64,000 nt of DNA, taken from positions 192,215,827 to 192,279,826 of the forward strand of contig NC_039362.1 in the NCBI RefSeq assembly GCF_003573695.1. The letters are read 5' to 3'. Both the position numbers and the translations under genes were made by a program. This DNA comes from Papaver somniferum. Its lineage: Eukaryota > Streptophyta > Magnoliopsida > Ranunculales > Papaveraceae. The notes below the pieces were generated by a model that did not search any database, was not told where the DNA came from, and saw only the letters and a program-made list of their open reading frames with translations. Shown here in pieces: positions 1-15,887 of the stretch; within the stretch, counting starts at the first letter, position 1; each line of letters begins with the position of its first letter.

Positions 1-2161
1 AATTGTTTGGAAGATGATTTTTGCAGTATTAATCTTTATGGTTTTATATATTACAATTTTTTATGGGATATGTTTGTTTACGTCCGTGAACTATGATTGT
101 CCCATAATCTGTCAAAATTTAAGTCTTTCACATGTCGATATGCAAGTATTGATAAAAGAATGAATGAAATTTCTACATTACAAAAGTTAAGCCTATTGTA
201 TGTCATTATGCAAATATTGATGGAAGATAGGATGAACTTTGTTTACGAGGATTATGTCTATTGTATGTCATTGTGAAAATAGTGATGGAAAATAGAATGA
301 ATCCTTGTCTATTCCTCAGTATTGATCTTCCACTGATCCACATTTTTATGTATATACTGTGCGGCTCCATAAGTTCTCTTATATTGAGCATTTCCGATTA
401 AATTGATCATGGGTTTTCTTGTGGTTAATTTAATTGAGTATTTTAGGTTCAAATTCATATTCGTATGTGATTTGTTATGTCCAAAGAAATCCTTCTTTTC
501 TTGTGAAAGTAAGGTCGCTCTTGTTGTTCCTTCGGGAATGACATTTTATGGGGGAGAGTTATTAATTGAACTTGTGCTTAATTACCAAATCTTTGTGGGG
601 AGTGCGGTTGTGGAATATTATAGGGGTTATATTGTATGTTTATAAACTCCTTGATGAATGCATTTAGCTTCGGCTATATGATGGCATCTAAAAAGTTGAT
701 ATGTGCTTTCTTTTGGTCATGAAATGTCTCTATGGAAATTTCATTAGGATCCCACTAGTTTTCGTACCTTTTCCAATTTTATTCACAAAAGGGGGAGAAT
801 TAATGTGTAGTTCACACTACAAATACACATGGTTTTCAGATCATTATGTAAGGGGGAATGGTTTCCATGTGATATGGAGTATTGACTAAGGGGGAGTGAT
901 ACATATCACCATAGTATTGTTGTCGAAGTTGTGATACAATTGAACTTTGATGCTGTGTAATAATACTATGACACTGTGTAACAATGATTGAGAACTCTTG
1001 TTTTCTCATTGTTGTAGCTACGGATTTTCAACAATGATGATGCTAAACTTATAACCTTCGGAATCATTGGAGTACTTGGAAGTGACAAAGATTTCGAGTA
1101 ATGTTGAAGAACCAAGGAGATCATGCATGTGGAAGAGAAGCTGCAAAAGTTTATTTATTTATTTTGTATTCCATATGTATTGATAGTTTTGTCACTAAAA
1201 TTGACAAAAGAGAGATTGTTAGAGCACTGCTCGGTCGAACTCGCATGCGTTGCTATCTCAAGCATGTTTGTCAATATTAAGGATAAAACTATAAGTCTTG
1301 ATTTCTAGTCTACTATTAGCTAAGTCTCGGACTAGGATAGGAAGTGTAGTTGAGCTCTAAACTACATGGCGATCATCATACAAAGACGAAGAACTACTCA
1401 AGGAACTGGTGGAACTTCATAGACTAAAAGGTATGTGGAGAGTTGGACTTATCTATAACTCAAAAGTCTATTTACTCTATCTCTTATCTTGAGACAAAAG
1501 TCGTATTGCTATATAGACTATGATTATACACATTTGCTATTTCGAGCTGAGTTTATCTCTTTTATCTATTTCTCGAAATATGTGTTGGTAAGCTTTTTCT
1601 TTGGCCAAGTGCATGACTAGTGACGAAAGTCATATTAGTTTCAATTACTTGAAAATCGTTTTTACGAAAAATAGCTTATGAAAAACAACTATATAACGTC
1701 CTCTAAGAATGTAGTAGGCTAGTGTCTGTAGCGGCTTAATATAATGTGTGTTCAATCTGGACTAGGTCCCGGGGTTTTTTTGCATTTGCGGTTTCCTCAT
1801 TAACAAAACTTCTGGTGTCTGTGTTATTTCTTTTCCGCATTATATTTTGTTATATAATTGAAATATCACAGGTTATATGTTGAATCGATCAATTGGGAAA
1901 TTCAACCTTTGGTTGTTGATTGATCCTTGAACATTGGCCTTTGGTACCTTTCAAGCGATTTCTTTTGTATTCAATTAGACTCGCAAGTTTCTATTTTCTT
2001 TAGTAAGTATTGAATCGAGAAAGTGAGATAAAACTTTTTGATATACTTTTAATAAGATTGAGTCTGACTGTCTAGTTGATTCTCTTAAAAGTATATTGGA
2101 GTTTGTCCATACATAATGCTAAAGAAATATTGGGTGTGGTTGTTAGACCCCTTCTTTTTCA
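1..2161 (+). mobile_element. 3' part of a Sirevirus-like Copia element (truncated by window edge)
   Basis: Positions 1-1216 match the 3' internal regions of the two related elements further on (around 31500-31620 plus 48140-49218, and 44190-45687). They are followed directly by an LTR starting TGTTAGAGCACTGCTCGG at 1217 and ending at 2161. No open pol frame is present. The internal part has several separate purine tracts (near 550, 787, 849 and 888) before the last tract at 1205-1216, an arrangement described for Sireviruses. The 5' half lies outside the window, so the TSD cannot be checked. Confidence 0.85.
1217..2161 (+). repeat. 3' LTR of the left-edge element, internally deleted
   Basis: The LTR starts TGTTAGAGC and ends with TTTTCA, as in elements A and B, but is only 945 bp against about 2.4 kb for theirs. 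Its sequence jumps at about 1712 from a block lying before the central motif array (found in A at about 20690) to a block lying after it (about 22140 in A). The deletion therefore removes the whole central array. It may be a recombination product or a short LTR variant. Confidence 0.85.
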
Positions 2162-2519
2162 ACTTAGTTAGGAATTTTAATATTGACTCCCCTTATTTTG
2201 TCAATCGCAAGAAGGCCGCCCCCCAACAAGGTATTGCCCCTTTTGGAAAAGTTCCACTTTAGGGTTTAGGAAGGCAACCCTTTCTTCGACGTGCAGGAGC
2301 CCATGCAACTTTCTTTCCCTTTTGATTTTTTTACAGGAGCATTTCAGCACCCATGGGCAGGGCAAACAAAAGATCTTCTATTGACTTAAGTCCCAATAAA
2401 CATTTATCTTAAAGGTGAGATATACAAGAGTTCCTCTAACTCCTCTACACCAACCAACATACACAGCATCAGGCAACGCCTATACCTACATATCTTCAGT
2501 GAACTAGCAATCCCCACAG
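2162..2519. other. no gene seen
   Basis: This stretch between the Copia LTR and the RNase H remnant is AT-rich with pyrimidine runs and stop codons in all frames. I see no recognisable feature. Confidence 0.6.
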
Positions 2520-2801
2520 GAGAAATGGGTCAAGATTAATACGGATGGTGCTTCACAAGGTAATCCAAGACTCGCGGGTACATGGTACATTATTATAAAC
2601 CACCATGGAACTCTCCTTCAAGATGGCTCGATACCCCTTGGAATTACTACCTCTTTTGTTGCAGAAACCAAAGCCGTGCAACTAACGCTAGCAGCTGCCA
2701 AGGAATTAGATTATCAACGCATAATCTTAGAATCAGATTCACAACAACTTGTCCTTATCATGCAGGGAAATCCTCAGTCACATTGGTACACAAATCCGTG
2801 A
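2520..2801 (+). pseudogene. RNase H domain remnant of a LINE-type retroelement
   Basis: One frame stays open for about 93 codons and reads as a plant retroelement RNase H domain. Three of the catalytic acidic positions are visible: Asp in KINTDGASQGNP, Glu in FVAETKAVQL and Asp in LESDSQQLVL. The frame ends at TGA 2799-2801, before the C-terminal Asp expected in a full domain. There is no start codon and no matching upstream RT frame within the same repeat, so this is a fragment. It could be the tail of an old LINE, or an exon once attached to the RT-like gene downstream. Confidence 0.75.
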
Positions 2802-3184
2802 TTCTTGTTTATCTGTTTGTTCGGCCCCATCAACTCCATAGTTACGAATTCCATTAACAGAGGATTAGGTTTTTTTTGTTTGGTGCTGGATTTTGTGTCG
2901 ATTGGGTTTGTACAGATAGTTTTTAAATTCCTGACACTATTGGGATGGATGGGTCGTTCTTGATTTTATCTTAGCAGGTGAAGATATACCAATTGAGGTG
3001 TTGTTTATATCATCATAAAACACCTTTTTTTTTAATCATTGTTTAGCAGACTAGGTGTTTTTGAAAACTCTACAACCATTTGATTTATTTTAAACAATGT
3101 AGAAGAAGATTTTAGCACCCTATAATCATAAGCACGCCGTCTTCCTTCATTTTTTTTCAAATCAATTTTGTCAAGGGTTCATCC

Positions 3185-6100
3185 ATGTCGATCTCAAGAT
3201 CTTCACAGAGTCCTGGAGTTTCTAAGGACTCTAATTCACAATCCGACTCCTATTTCCAATGCCCATTCATAGGATTTGATGGTTGTAAGAATGGCACGGG
3301 TGGAAGAGGTTTGGGAAAATCTTATTTGATTCAACATCTTAGATATAAACACTTCGTTTATGGTAGGGAGAATGATCTTTGCAGACAACGGATAGATACA
3401 AATCATGAAATCTACAAAACATGGGAAGATGTCCTCTCGCAACTCCGCATGTGGTTATGCACAAAATGCATGCTTCTTCGTGCCTGGAGAAGACCATGTA
3501 AATCTCATGCTGGAGTTGGCTTACTCGGGCCCTTTAATAGCAAAGACACTGACTTGTTGGTTAATGGAATCATGTGTCCTCCTCCAACCACTGACAACAT
3601 TGCAGATGATAATGATGCTCCGTTGATTCCTTGACTTGATGTGGAACTTCTTAACAAAGTGTTTCAGCAACAAATTCAAACTATCAAAAATATCAATCCA
3701 AAGTGTAAATTGCAGTTCTCAAGAGTTTTGAAGTATGCACTTGATAAGGTACAAGCAAATCCTGGTGATGTTTCTATGTGGATACAATTTTTTTTTTACG
3801 TGTTTGTATTCTACATTTATACATCCCCAAAAGCAGTTGTGAGAAAAAATCTGGCAACCGCAGGACATTACAGATTAAATCCATCAATCAATCTATTGTG
3901 CAATGGTATGAGCCTGACGGTTGCATTAAGTTAGTACAGAAATTGCTCAATGAATACCCTCAGCATAACAACAAGCAACGCAGGAAGAACAAAAACCAGG
4001 AGTCTCTTAACCTGAGTGTCTGTAGAAAGAAAATACGCAATGGGCTTTTCAATGCAGCTATAAAAGTCCTCACTTCAAATGGCATTGCTACAGATGAGGA
4101 GGATACTTTGAAAAAATTGATTGATAAGCACCCATTTGCCCCTCCCCATGCCATACCTACTGGTCCCAGTGTTGTAAGCATGTGGTTTCATCAAATGAGA
4201 TCATCCTAGGCAGGATAAGGAGCTTCCTCAAAGGCACATCTTGTGGGAGAGATGGTTTGAGGGTATAACATCTTCTTGACTCCCTTAATGGACCTGCCGC
4301 TGTTTTAGCTGAAGACTTACTTACCTCCATAAAAGTTGTATCCAACCTATGGTTCGATGGCAGATGTCCATCGTAATTGGGAGAATTCGTGACTAGTGCA
4401 CCTTTTACACCCTTTTTCAAACCAGATGGGGGAATTCGTCCCACAGCTGTTGGGACAGTATGGAGGAGATTAGCATCCAAGGTAGCTTCCCAAGATGTAG
4501 GAAAGGATATGTGCACTTACCTCGAAGACTTCCAGTTTGGTGTAGGAGTACCATGTGGAGGGGAAGCCATCTTACACTCCGTCAGCAAGATTTTACACCA
4601 GAAAGGTAATTCTTCCTCTATAACCATGCTACTGGTTGGTTTCAGCAACACCTTCCACATGGTCAGTAGGTCAGGTATGCTCCAAGAAGTTAGAACCCAC
4701 TATCCTTCTATCTCTAAGTAGGTAGAGTTTTGTTACCACAACCGCCAAGACTGTACTACAATGATTCCACATTGTCTTCTGCTCAAGGGGGTACAACAAG
4801 GTGACCCTTTTGGTCCCCTTATTTTTTTGACTCACTCTACACCCTTTAGTCAAGAGGATTGCCGAAGAATGCAATCTATAGGCATGGTATTTGGATGTTG
4901 GCATGATAATTGGAGACACTTTAATGGTCTCTAAAGCTCTGAACATCATCAAAAATGAGAGTAGAAAGCTTGGTATTCATCTTAACATCGCCAAGACATA
5001 GATCTTCTGTCCTACGATGGATATACGCTGTCATGACAGGGACGTATTTTCTGCCCAAATTAGCAGACCAACCAAGGGGGTAAAATTTTTAGGGACCATG
5101 AGTTCTGCAGCATCTTGATCAAGGATAAAGTGGTCAAAGCAAACAATTTAATGGATGATGTAAGGAAGCTAGATGATCCCGAAAGAGAATTGTTATTGTT
5201 GCGTAGTTGTGCTGGAGTCTCTCGACTTTATTTCTCTATGAGAACTACCAGGCCAGATTATGTCATTGATGCTCAAGATATTTTTGATGCTCACCTGTCG
5301 CTACATCTGCGGCGTATTGTTACTAATGACGGGCCTGGTATGAGGTTGTTGTAGTACCGTATGTCTTCTCTACCACTTAGTTTTGGTGTTTTAGGTATCT
5401 ACTTCATGGCAGATGCAATGAACCACTGCTACTTGGCGTCTTGCATACAGACTCAACCCCTTCAAATCAACATCCTTCGTAACACTCAATTACAGGGCCC
5501 TAATCACAACATGCAGCAAGCCATATATCTTTTCTCCATCATATGTGGTCCCGACGTTAACATCCAGATTACTGCCCCCCTTCCCATGAAGACCTTGGCA
5601 GTGAATTACTTTCATGTCGTCATGAAGGAGTTGCCGGATAAATTTTCCATGTCCACTCGTGACTGTGCTCTTTGGAAATGCAATAAAGATAACCATGCAC
5701 AAGACTACCTTAAGGCTATTCCAATCGAGGGGCTCAACCATAGAGTCAGTGCTCAACAATTTTGGTAAGTCTTACGGTATAGCCTTGGTATACCTCTTTT
5801 TGTCGAAGGTAGCCTATGTGATTTTTGCAAAAGAGATATGGACAGTTATGGAGATCACGCCTTACACTACGCACACGAGGTAGGCATCAAATTTCGACAC
5901 GACGTCGTTCGTGACACGTTTGCAGATATGTGTTTTCGTGCAGGGGTGGCGGCTCGAAAATAAGTTTAACTAGGTTTCTTGGAAGATGATGGGGGGGCTC
6001 TCCGCCCGGCTGATATTTTAGTCCTCAACTGGGACAACGGGCGTGACAAGTGTTTAGATGTCACCGATGTATCAACATTCACCGGTGGAGGGGTGCACAC

Positions 6101-6380
6101 ATTTCGTCCCTGGTTAGCACTGAATAGAGCAATTAAACGCAAGAATAAGAAATATTTGGAAAAATTCTTAGCCCAAGGTTACAACTTCAGCACTTTAGCC
6201 TTTACTACTTTTGGTGAACTTTGCAATGAAACGGTGGATTTCTTGAAAAGGCTTAGTAATCACTTATCCAGATTTGATGTTAATGCTAGGAAATGTAGCT
6301 TCTTTCATAGATTAGGAATAGTCATAGAAAAAAGTGTTGGAGCCCAGCTTATCGCTAAACTTCCATCTAGTTACTTGTAG
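3185..6380 (+). pseudogene. reverse-transcriptase-like plant gene, degenerate
   Basis: The frame opens with a 149-aa block (3185-3634) that has a possible C2H2 finger: Cys residues in CPFIGFDGCKN and His residues in QHLRYKH. It continues in shifting frames through about 3641-4210, then an RT core at 4200-4850. The core shows GGEAILHSVSKIL, a degenerate catalytic block GFSNTFHMVSRSG and the turn GVQQGDPFGPL. After 5100 follow LRRIVTNDGPG, a Cys/His patch CDFCKRDMDSYGDHALHY at about 5815-5870, and a 133-aa C-terminal block at 5979-6380. The order matches a family annotated in many plants as RT-domain proteins with a long C-terminal region. Many frameshifts and stops show the copy is dead. The D of the first RT catalytic motif appears lost (GFSN where DFSN is expected). 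Confidence 0.75.
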
Positions 6381-6440
6381 ACCCTTATTTTCAGTGGAAA
6401 AGAAAAAGAAAAAAAAAGAAAACTATCTTTTCGAAACCAG
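6381..6440. other. short spacer with A-rich tract
   Basis: A purine-rich run (AAAAGAAAAAGAAAAAAAAAG) at about 6395-6420 separates the end of the RT-like pseudogene from the duplicated glutathione reductase promoter. It could be the poly(A) end of a retroposed copy. Confidence 0.35.
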
Positions 6441-6780
6441 CAGTTAAAGAGGAATTCTTTTTATTACACTCGTTACACTCCTTTCAAAATACATTTAATT
6501 CTGAAAAAGACCCTTAAAAATGAATACGATAGTAAATTAAGTTCCCGTTCGTCCACAATTATTATCACGTTTACGGGTCTTTATTCTCTTTCCAATTCTT
6601 AGTGATATTTTTTAACCCGATCTGAAATTAGACGGAAAAAAGATATTTTTTAATTAGGGAAAGTAAAGCAAGTCTTTCTTTAAATTTGTGTTGTATCATC
6701 GAAATTAGGTTGTAGAATTTTGATTTGGTTATGAAATCATGTCGAGAAAGATGCTAATCGATCGAGAAGTGAACAATTCT
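6441..6780 (+). repeat. duplicate of the glutathione reductase promoter, 5' UTR and start codon
   Basis: This stretch aligns base for base, with few differences and small gaps, to 8695-9028 immediately around the start of the intact glutathione reductase gene. Shared blocks include CTCCTTTCAAAATACATTTA, AACCCGATCTGAAATTAGAC and TTGTGTTGTATCATCGAAAT. The similarity covers the first 14 codons and stops at about 6780. Two tandem copies of one promoter therefore sit 2.2 kb apart. Confidence 0.9.
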
Positions 6781-6894
6781 ATGCAGAGAATAATCAAGAA
6801 TATGTTGTCCAACGGCAGCACCATACTGAGGAAAATCAATGTAAGGGTGAACAACGACGTTGTTGTGGCTCCGAGTCATTTGATGAAACCCTGA
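6739..6894 (+). pseudogene. truncated glutathione reductase exon 1 fused to unrelated sequence
   Basis: The ATG sits in the same context as the true glutathione reductase start. It encodes [14 protein letters not shown], differing from the intact gene by one residue (R for G). The frame then passes into unrelated sequence and stops at 6892-6894, giving 51 residues. No FAD-binding motif follows. If transcribed from the duplicated promoter it would give only this short peptide, so I call it a 5' gene fragment. Confidence 0.75.
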
Positions 6895-7156
6895 ACAAAA
6901 CTGGAACCCGAGATGTTGCTGCCAGTTTCCTTCGCCAAGTTGGTCGAGATGTACATATCCAACATTGGAAATCTATATGTATCGTATTTAAGGATAGGTT
7001 TACTAACACAGAAGTAAGTATACCACCAATACTGCAAATTACTCCATAATTTTAGTATTTTGACTTGATCTACATTTACTCATAAAAATTATTTAAATTT
7101 AAAAATAATAATTTTGATATTACCTCTATGATTCCCCAGAAACCAGTGAAGTTATC
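6895..7156. other. unassigned sequence, possibly an exon remnant
   Basis: A partly open stretch up to about 7013 ends at GTAAGTATA, which looks like a splice donor, followed by AT-rich sequence. I do not recognise the encoded peptide. Confidence 0.3.
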
Positions 7157-7471
7157 TCAGCCAATGGACGCTTGATCCAGCCTACAGTAAAATTCTGCTA
7201 AAATTGCAGATCCCCAGTCGTAATTTGGTGTTTTGTCAAGATCTTCTAACGCTTGAAGCCAACCAACACGAGCAACAAAAGTTGAATTTGGAAAGAATGT
7301 CTGACCTAGTACCCATAAGATAAACATCCTTTCGAGTTTAGGATAGTCATCTACATGTTGTGGGTTTCTGGGTTGGAGAAGGAAAAACTTCAACGCTGAA
7401 CATCTAATCCTACCTCCTTTCAATTGTTTATAATCTTCACGTAGTTCTGATTCTATAAAAGCCTCTCCCAT
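7157..7471 (-). pseudogene. plant mobile domain (PMD) protein fragment
   Basis: This 104-aa reverse-strand frame resembles the plant mobile domain found in MAIN/MAIL-type proteins and in several plant transposons. The supporting region is WVLGQTFFPNSTFVARVGWLQ followed by YDWGSAILAEFYCRLDQAS, a typical PMD core. Only part of a normal 350-residue domain is present. It is not joined in frame to the short reverse frame at 7904-8062, which may be its original N-terminus. It lies between the two copies of the glutathione reductase promoter, so it probably arrived with a mobile element. Identification is from memory of the family only. Confidence 0.55.
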
Positions 7472-7903
7472 TTACTATTTGATATCCATTCGCGTTGGTT
7501 GAATGGTGGCGGGTCTACCATTCCACTTGGGATCCCACAAATGAAACACAAATCAAGGGGCATAATTCCTATTACAAGTATAATATCAACTATGATTAAC
7601 TCTTTTGATTATTTAATAATTATTTAAAAAAAAATAATTTAAGTTAAGTTAAACAAGCTTACGAATTTCAAAATCCAAAAAATGGAATGTGTGCGTCGTC
7701 GCCCACCACCTTTCTACCACTATTTTCGGAATTCCGTTGTTGTGTCTTCTAGGCTTCACACTATAAAGCGCACGCCAGGGATATCTGTCAACCCTTTGTC
7801 AGATTTGAGGGGGTAAAACTGCATAAACAACATGTAAATATGAAAATCCACCTCTCATTCTAAAATAATCCTCAGACCGATCTTAATGCCCCGACACATG
7901 ACC
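7472..7903. other. non-coding part of the PMD insertion
   Basis: This AT-rich segment with short A runs near 7625-7640 may hold an intron and 5' sequence of the reverse-strand PMD fragment. No clear exon was found. Confidence 0.3.
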
Positions 7904-8062
7904 TTAGACTAATGATGGAGCAACAACGACACTCGGGGAAGCAAACTTTGCTTCCCGATTTTGAGAAAAATCTACATCTGTGGTAGGCCGCGGTGCCGGT
8001 TCATTTCTTCGATCTCTTTTCTTCTTTACACTATTGACCGCTTTTCTTAAAATGCCGCTCAT
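7904..8062 (-). CDS. short basic reverse-strand ORF, possible N-terminus of the PMD gene
   Basis: This 52-aa frame starts MSGILRKAVNSVKKKRDRRN and is strongly basic at its N-terminus. It lies upstream, on the same strand, of the PMD fragment at 7157-7471. Short basic N-terminal segments are plausible in PMD transposon proteins, but this is inference from position. It could equally be a chance frame. Confidence 0.3.
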   Translation of the reverse strand: MSGILRKAVNSVKKKRDRRNEPAPRPTTDVDFSQNREAKFASPSVVVAPSLV

Positions 8063-8159
8063 ATTCTATCAAAATTTTTTGATTCAGAAGAGTTTTAGAA
8101 GAAGGAAATAGTAGTGGTATGACTGAAAATGAGTTCAGTTGAAGCAATTTATAGGTTTG

Positions 8160-8300
8160 AAAAATACTACCGTTGGAAATATGGGCGTTGGAAAATCGAC
8201 CGTTGGCGTTTTTGTCTCTAGCGCCCGCGTTGTTGTCTTCAACGCCAACGTTTCTGTCTCCAACGCCTGCATTTTTCCTTCCAATGCCAATGTATGTCTG
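8160..8300. repeat. GC-richer array of degenerate CGTTGG / CCAACG units
   Basis: About 140 bp carry repeated units built on CGTTGG(C/A), GCGTT and their complement CAACGCC, spaced roughly 12-25 bp apart. Being both direct and inverted, the array can fold into hairpins. It is GC-richer than its surroundings and lies between the PMD fragment and the intact glutathione reductase promoter. It may be a terminal or subterminal repeat region of a Mutator-like element. Confidence 0.5.
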
Positions 8301-8689
8301 AAGTTTGCTGACTTGATTATCAAACGCTAAGTGCTTTTAGCATAGTGGAAAAACCAATTTGGTTCCACCTGGCTCAACAAAAATTTTCATTTGACCATTG
8401 TCAAAGGAATTGCCCTTATCTCCTTGTATTGTAAGAACGTTCTCTTTTAGAATCTAGGATTCCTTCTGAGCCTTGGAATCCTATTCGGGCCAACTTTCTT
8501 TAATTTGGAAGCCAAAAATAGGTTCATCCGGACCCAATGGGATAATCCTCACGACTCCGCGGACTGTATAAAATCAAAATCTCTACCTGAAAAATTGGTA
8601 TAGTCAGCATAATTTCTTTGACCATATTGGCATAGTCGATATTTATAGCGTTGACCAAAATGTCGTAGAAACGTGTTTCTTGTTCCTAC

Positions 8690-8985
8690 CATAAGTATTA
8701 AAAAGGAATATTTTTTTATTACACTCAATACACTCCTTTCAAAATACATTTAATTCTGTCAAAGACCCTAAAAAATGAATACATTCTTAAACTAGTCCCG
8801 ATTCATCCACACTTAATATCTTATTCCCTCTCTTCCCAATTCTAAGTGATAGTATTTTTTAACCCGATCTGAAATTAGACGGAAAAAAGATATTTTTTAA
8901 TTAGGGAAAGTAAAGCAAGTCTTCCTTTAAATTTGTGTTGTATCATCGAAATTAGGTTATAGAATTTTGATTTGGTTGTGAAATC
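8690..8985 (+). promoter_or_regulatory. promoter and 5' UTR of glutathione reductase
   Basis: This is the sequence directly upstream of the intact start codon at 8986. Its near-perfect copy at 6441-6738 shows which block was duplicated. The pyrimidine/AT-rich leader from about 8830 is likely transcribed, but no clear TATA box position can be assigned. Confidence 0.55.
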
Positions 8986-13679
<4,694 letters not shown>

Positions 13680-13784
13680 AAAGATCATCAATGGAAATCA
13701 AGTTAGAGTGGGTAGTGCATTAGTTGGGTTAGTGTTCCACGTCTCTCAGCGGCAATACACGATTCTTTATTATGTTTTGGTTTC

Positions 13785-13790
13785 AATAAA
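13785..13790 (+). terminator. possible polyadenylation signal of glutathione reductase
   Basis: AATAAA lies 106 bases after the stop codon, in a T-rich context typical of a plant 3' UTR. Confidence 0.45.
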
Positions 13791-14239
13791 AGTCGGATGT
13801 TCTAGTCATTGTATTGTTATTATGAACAAAAGAGAATGAGAAAGATTGAAATAACTATGGTTGAATGTTATGTTGCGTTACCATTTTGCCCGAGTGTTTA
13901 AGTTTTGCTGTCATTTCTTCATTTCACAATTCTCAGTACTTTGCCTTGAAGCATTCACCACTAAGAACTGGGATCTTCATACCAATTACACCCCAGGACG
14001 GTTGTTATGATAGATTTTTGGCATCTACAAGTTTACCCTTAAAATAAAAAACATTCCTCTGGAAGTCTTTCCTGGAAAGGAGCAAATTTGTTTTAAGTTG
14101 GATGTAAATCAGTCGTAGGCAACCCGGAATATCCACATGCGTCATATTTACGCGGTTCCACCTAAAATGAACTCCAGAAGAAAAGTAATTCTGGGATGGA
14201 AAAACATGTCAAAGCGAATTTGAATGTTAGTCGGTCTAT
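13791..14239. other. intergenic DNA downstream of glutathione reductase
   Basis: I see no coding frame or repeat of note. The short open frame at 13865-14047 has no recognisable content. Confidence 0.5.
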
Positions 14240-14794
14240 TAATAGCGTGTTTGGATAGCACATCAACTCAGTCAAGGAAAGTCTAACTCAAATCTCTCAA
14301 TTTGCCATTAATGAATCTGTGATTTCTGCAACTACCCATTTCCTCTTTTATTGTTCTTGTCTATTTCTTAGCTTTAATTCAGCTTTAACTTTTTTAGTTT
14401 CTTAGTTTTCTGTCTGAATCTCGATTTTTGTTCTTCATGTCTTAAATTGGTTTTTTTACCTGAATCGAGATTTTGCATGTCAGTGATTTAAGTTGAACTA
14501 AAGCTCTTGAGTTTCGATTTTACCCTTCTGGTTTGATTTTATGGCTTGTAGGTGTTAAGGTTTCACATGGTTATTGTTTCCTTGTGATGGTGCAAAGTAG
14601 TCATTGCTAAAGGTTGTCCCCTTAAAGGTTGTTGTTTTTCCAAGGTTCAGCTAAGTTCAAGACATGGCGGAGAAAACTATCTTTGGACTCGATTCTCGTT
14701 ACTCTGTTGAAGCACAAAAATCTGGTACCCCTTCTTGTTGGTTGATAAGTGTAAATAATATTATGACATATTCAACACGACTCAATTCAAATCC

Positions 14795-15887
14795 ATGGAA
14801 TCGATCTATAAAAAGGAGAAGATTAAAGTCATAACTACAATCATAACAATAACTTCAATACTAAACCAAATACCAGAACTTCACTCAGCTCTCAAAACTA
14901 TGGATCCAATTGGAGACTTGAAGTACGTTGAAGAGCAACTGATGGCAACAAATCTCAACAACCCTGGGTCAGAGGAAATTCGCCAAACTTTTGTTTACTC
15001 CAGTGTCAACCTAGATAAAGGAATCTCAAAATGGGCGACTAGCATTATTGAGAAGCTTCTTGCTGAAGAACCTCTGAAGACATAAAACTTGGAATTCCAC
15101 CTCAAAAACCTTTGGGCTAAAAAAATCAAGAAAATCCAGATAAGAAACCCTTCACCAAATCATTTCATTGTCAGATTCTCTAATTGGGATCAAGTGAACT
15201 GGGTTCTTGAAAATGCTCCATGGTATGTGAATGGATGTCTCTTTATGGTCAAGCCATACAACTCTTTTGTACAAATACTAAAGATGGATTTCAGCACTCA
15301 AGAATTCTGGTTAGATTTCAAAGATTTACCACCATAGCTCTTCGAAGAAGAAACAATGTTCAAATTTGCAAAAAATTTGGGCGAAGTCATAGCTCTCGAC
15401 CCTGAAGATGGAAATCCAGTGGACTCAAATGATGTAAGTGCTAACATAAAAATCAATGTCAAAACATCTTTAATCAGAGGGATACTAACGGAGAATGGTG
15501 CTGGCTACACTCAATGGATCCCATTTTATTACCAAAAACAACCTTTGTCCATCTTGTTTTGATCTAGACCATGGTGAAAATGAGTGTAAAAGGAAAGCAA
15601 ACTTTGTCAAAGCTCTAGCTGACAAAGCTCTCTTCAAATTTGGACAAACCAATTTGTCCATTCAGGATGTTATGGCAATGAACCCAAAGTATGGAGATGG
15701 TTCTCCAATAACCATTAACAGGAAAATCTCCAAGAAGAAAGCTGCTGCAGGCAACAAAGTCCCATTCCAAAGACCATCAGACGACTATCATGTTACTGTT
15801 GTGTTCACTGAGGAAGATGGTAGTCATTCTGAGATGGGTGAAGGTTTTAATCAGATAAGAGGAAAAAGAGTTCGAGAAAATGTTTGA
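14795..15887 (+). pseudogene. LINE ORF1: DUF4283-like protein with CCHC knuckle
   Basis: The likely start is at 14795 or the in-frame ATG near 14900. The N-terminal half, from the MDPIGDLKYVEEQL region through FIVRFSNWDQVNWVLENAPW, resembles the DUF4283 domain of plant LINE ORF1. A CCHC knuckle, CPSCFDLDHGENEC (CX2CX4HX4C), lies at about 15555-15597. In-frame stops occur at 15083-15085 and at about 15335-15337. A frameshift near 15495 moves the rest into another frame, ending at 15885-15887. In intact elements this protein binds LINE RNA. Confidence 0.85.

Noticed and set aside
6739..6894. Second glutathione reductase gene
   Set aside because: Only the promoter, 5' UTR and 14 codons are duplicated; no FAD or NADPH domain follows.
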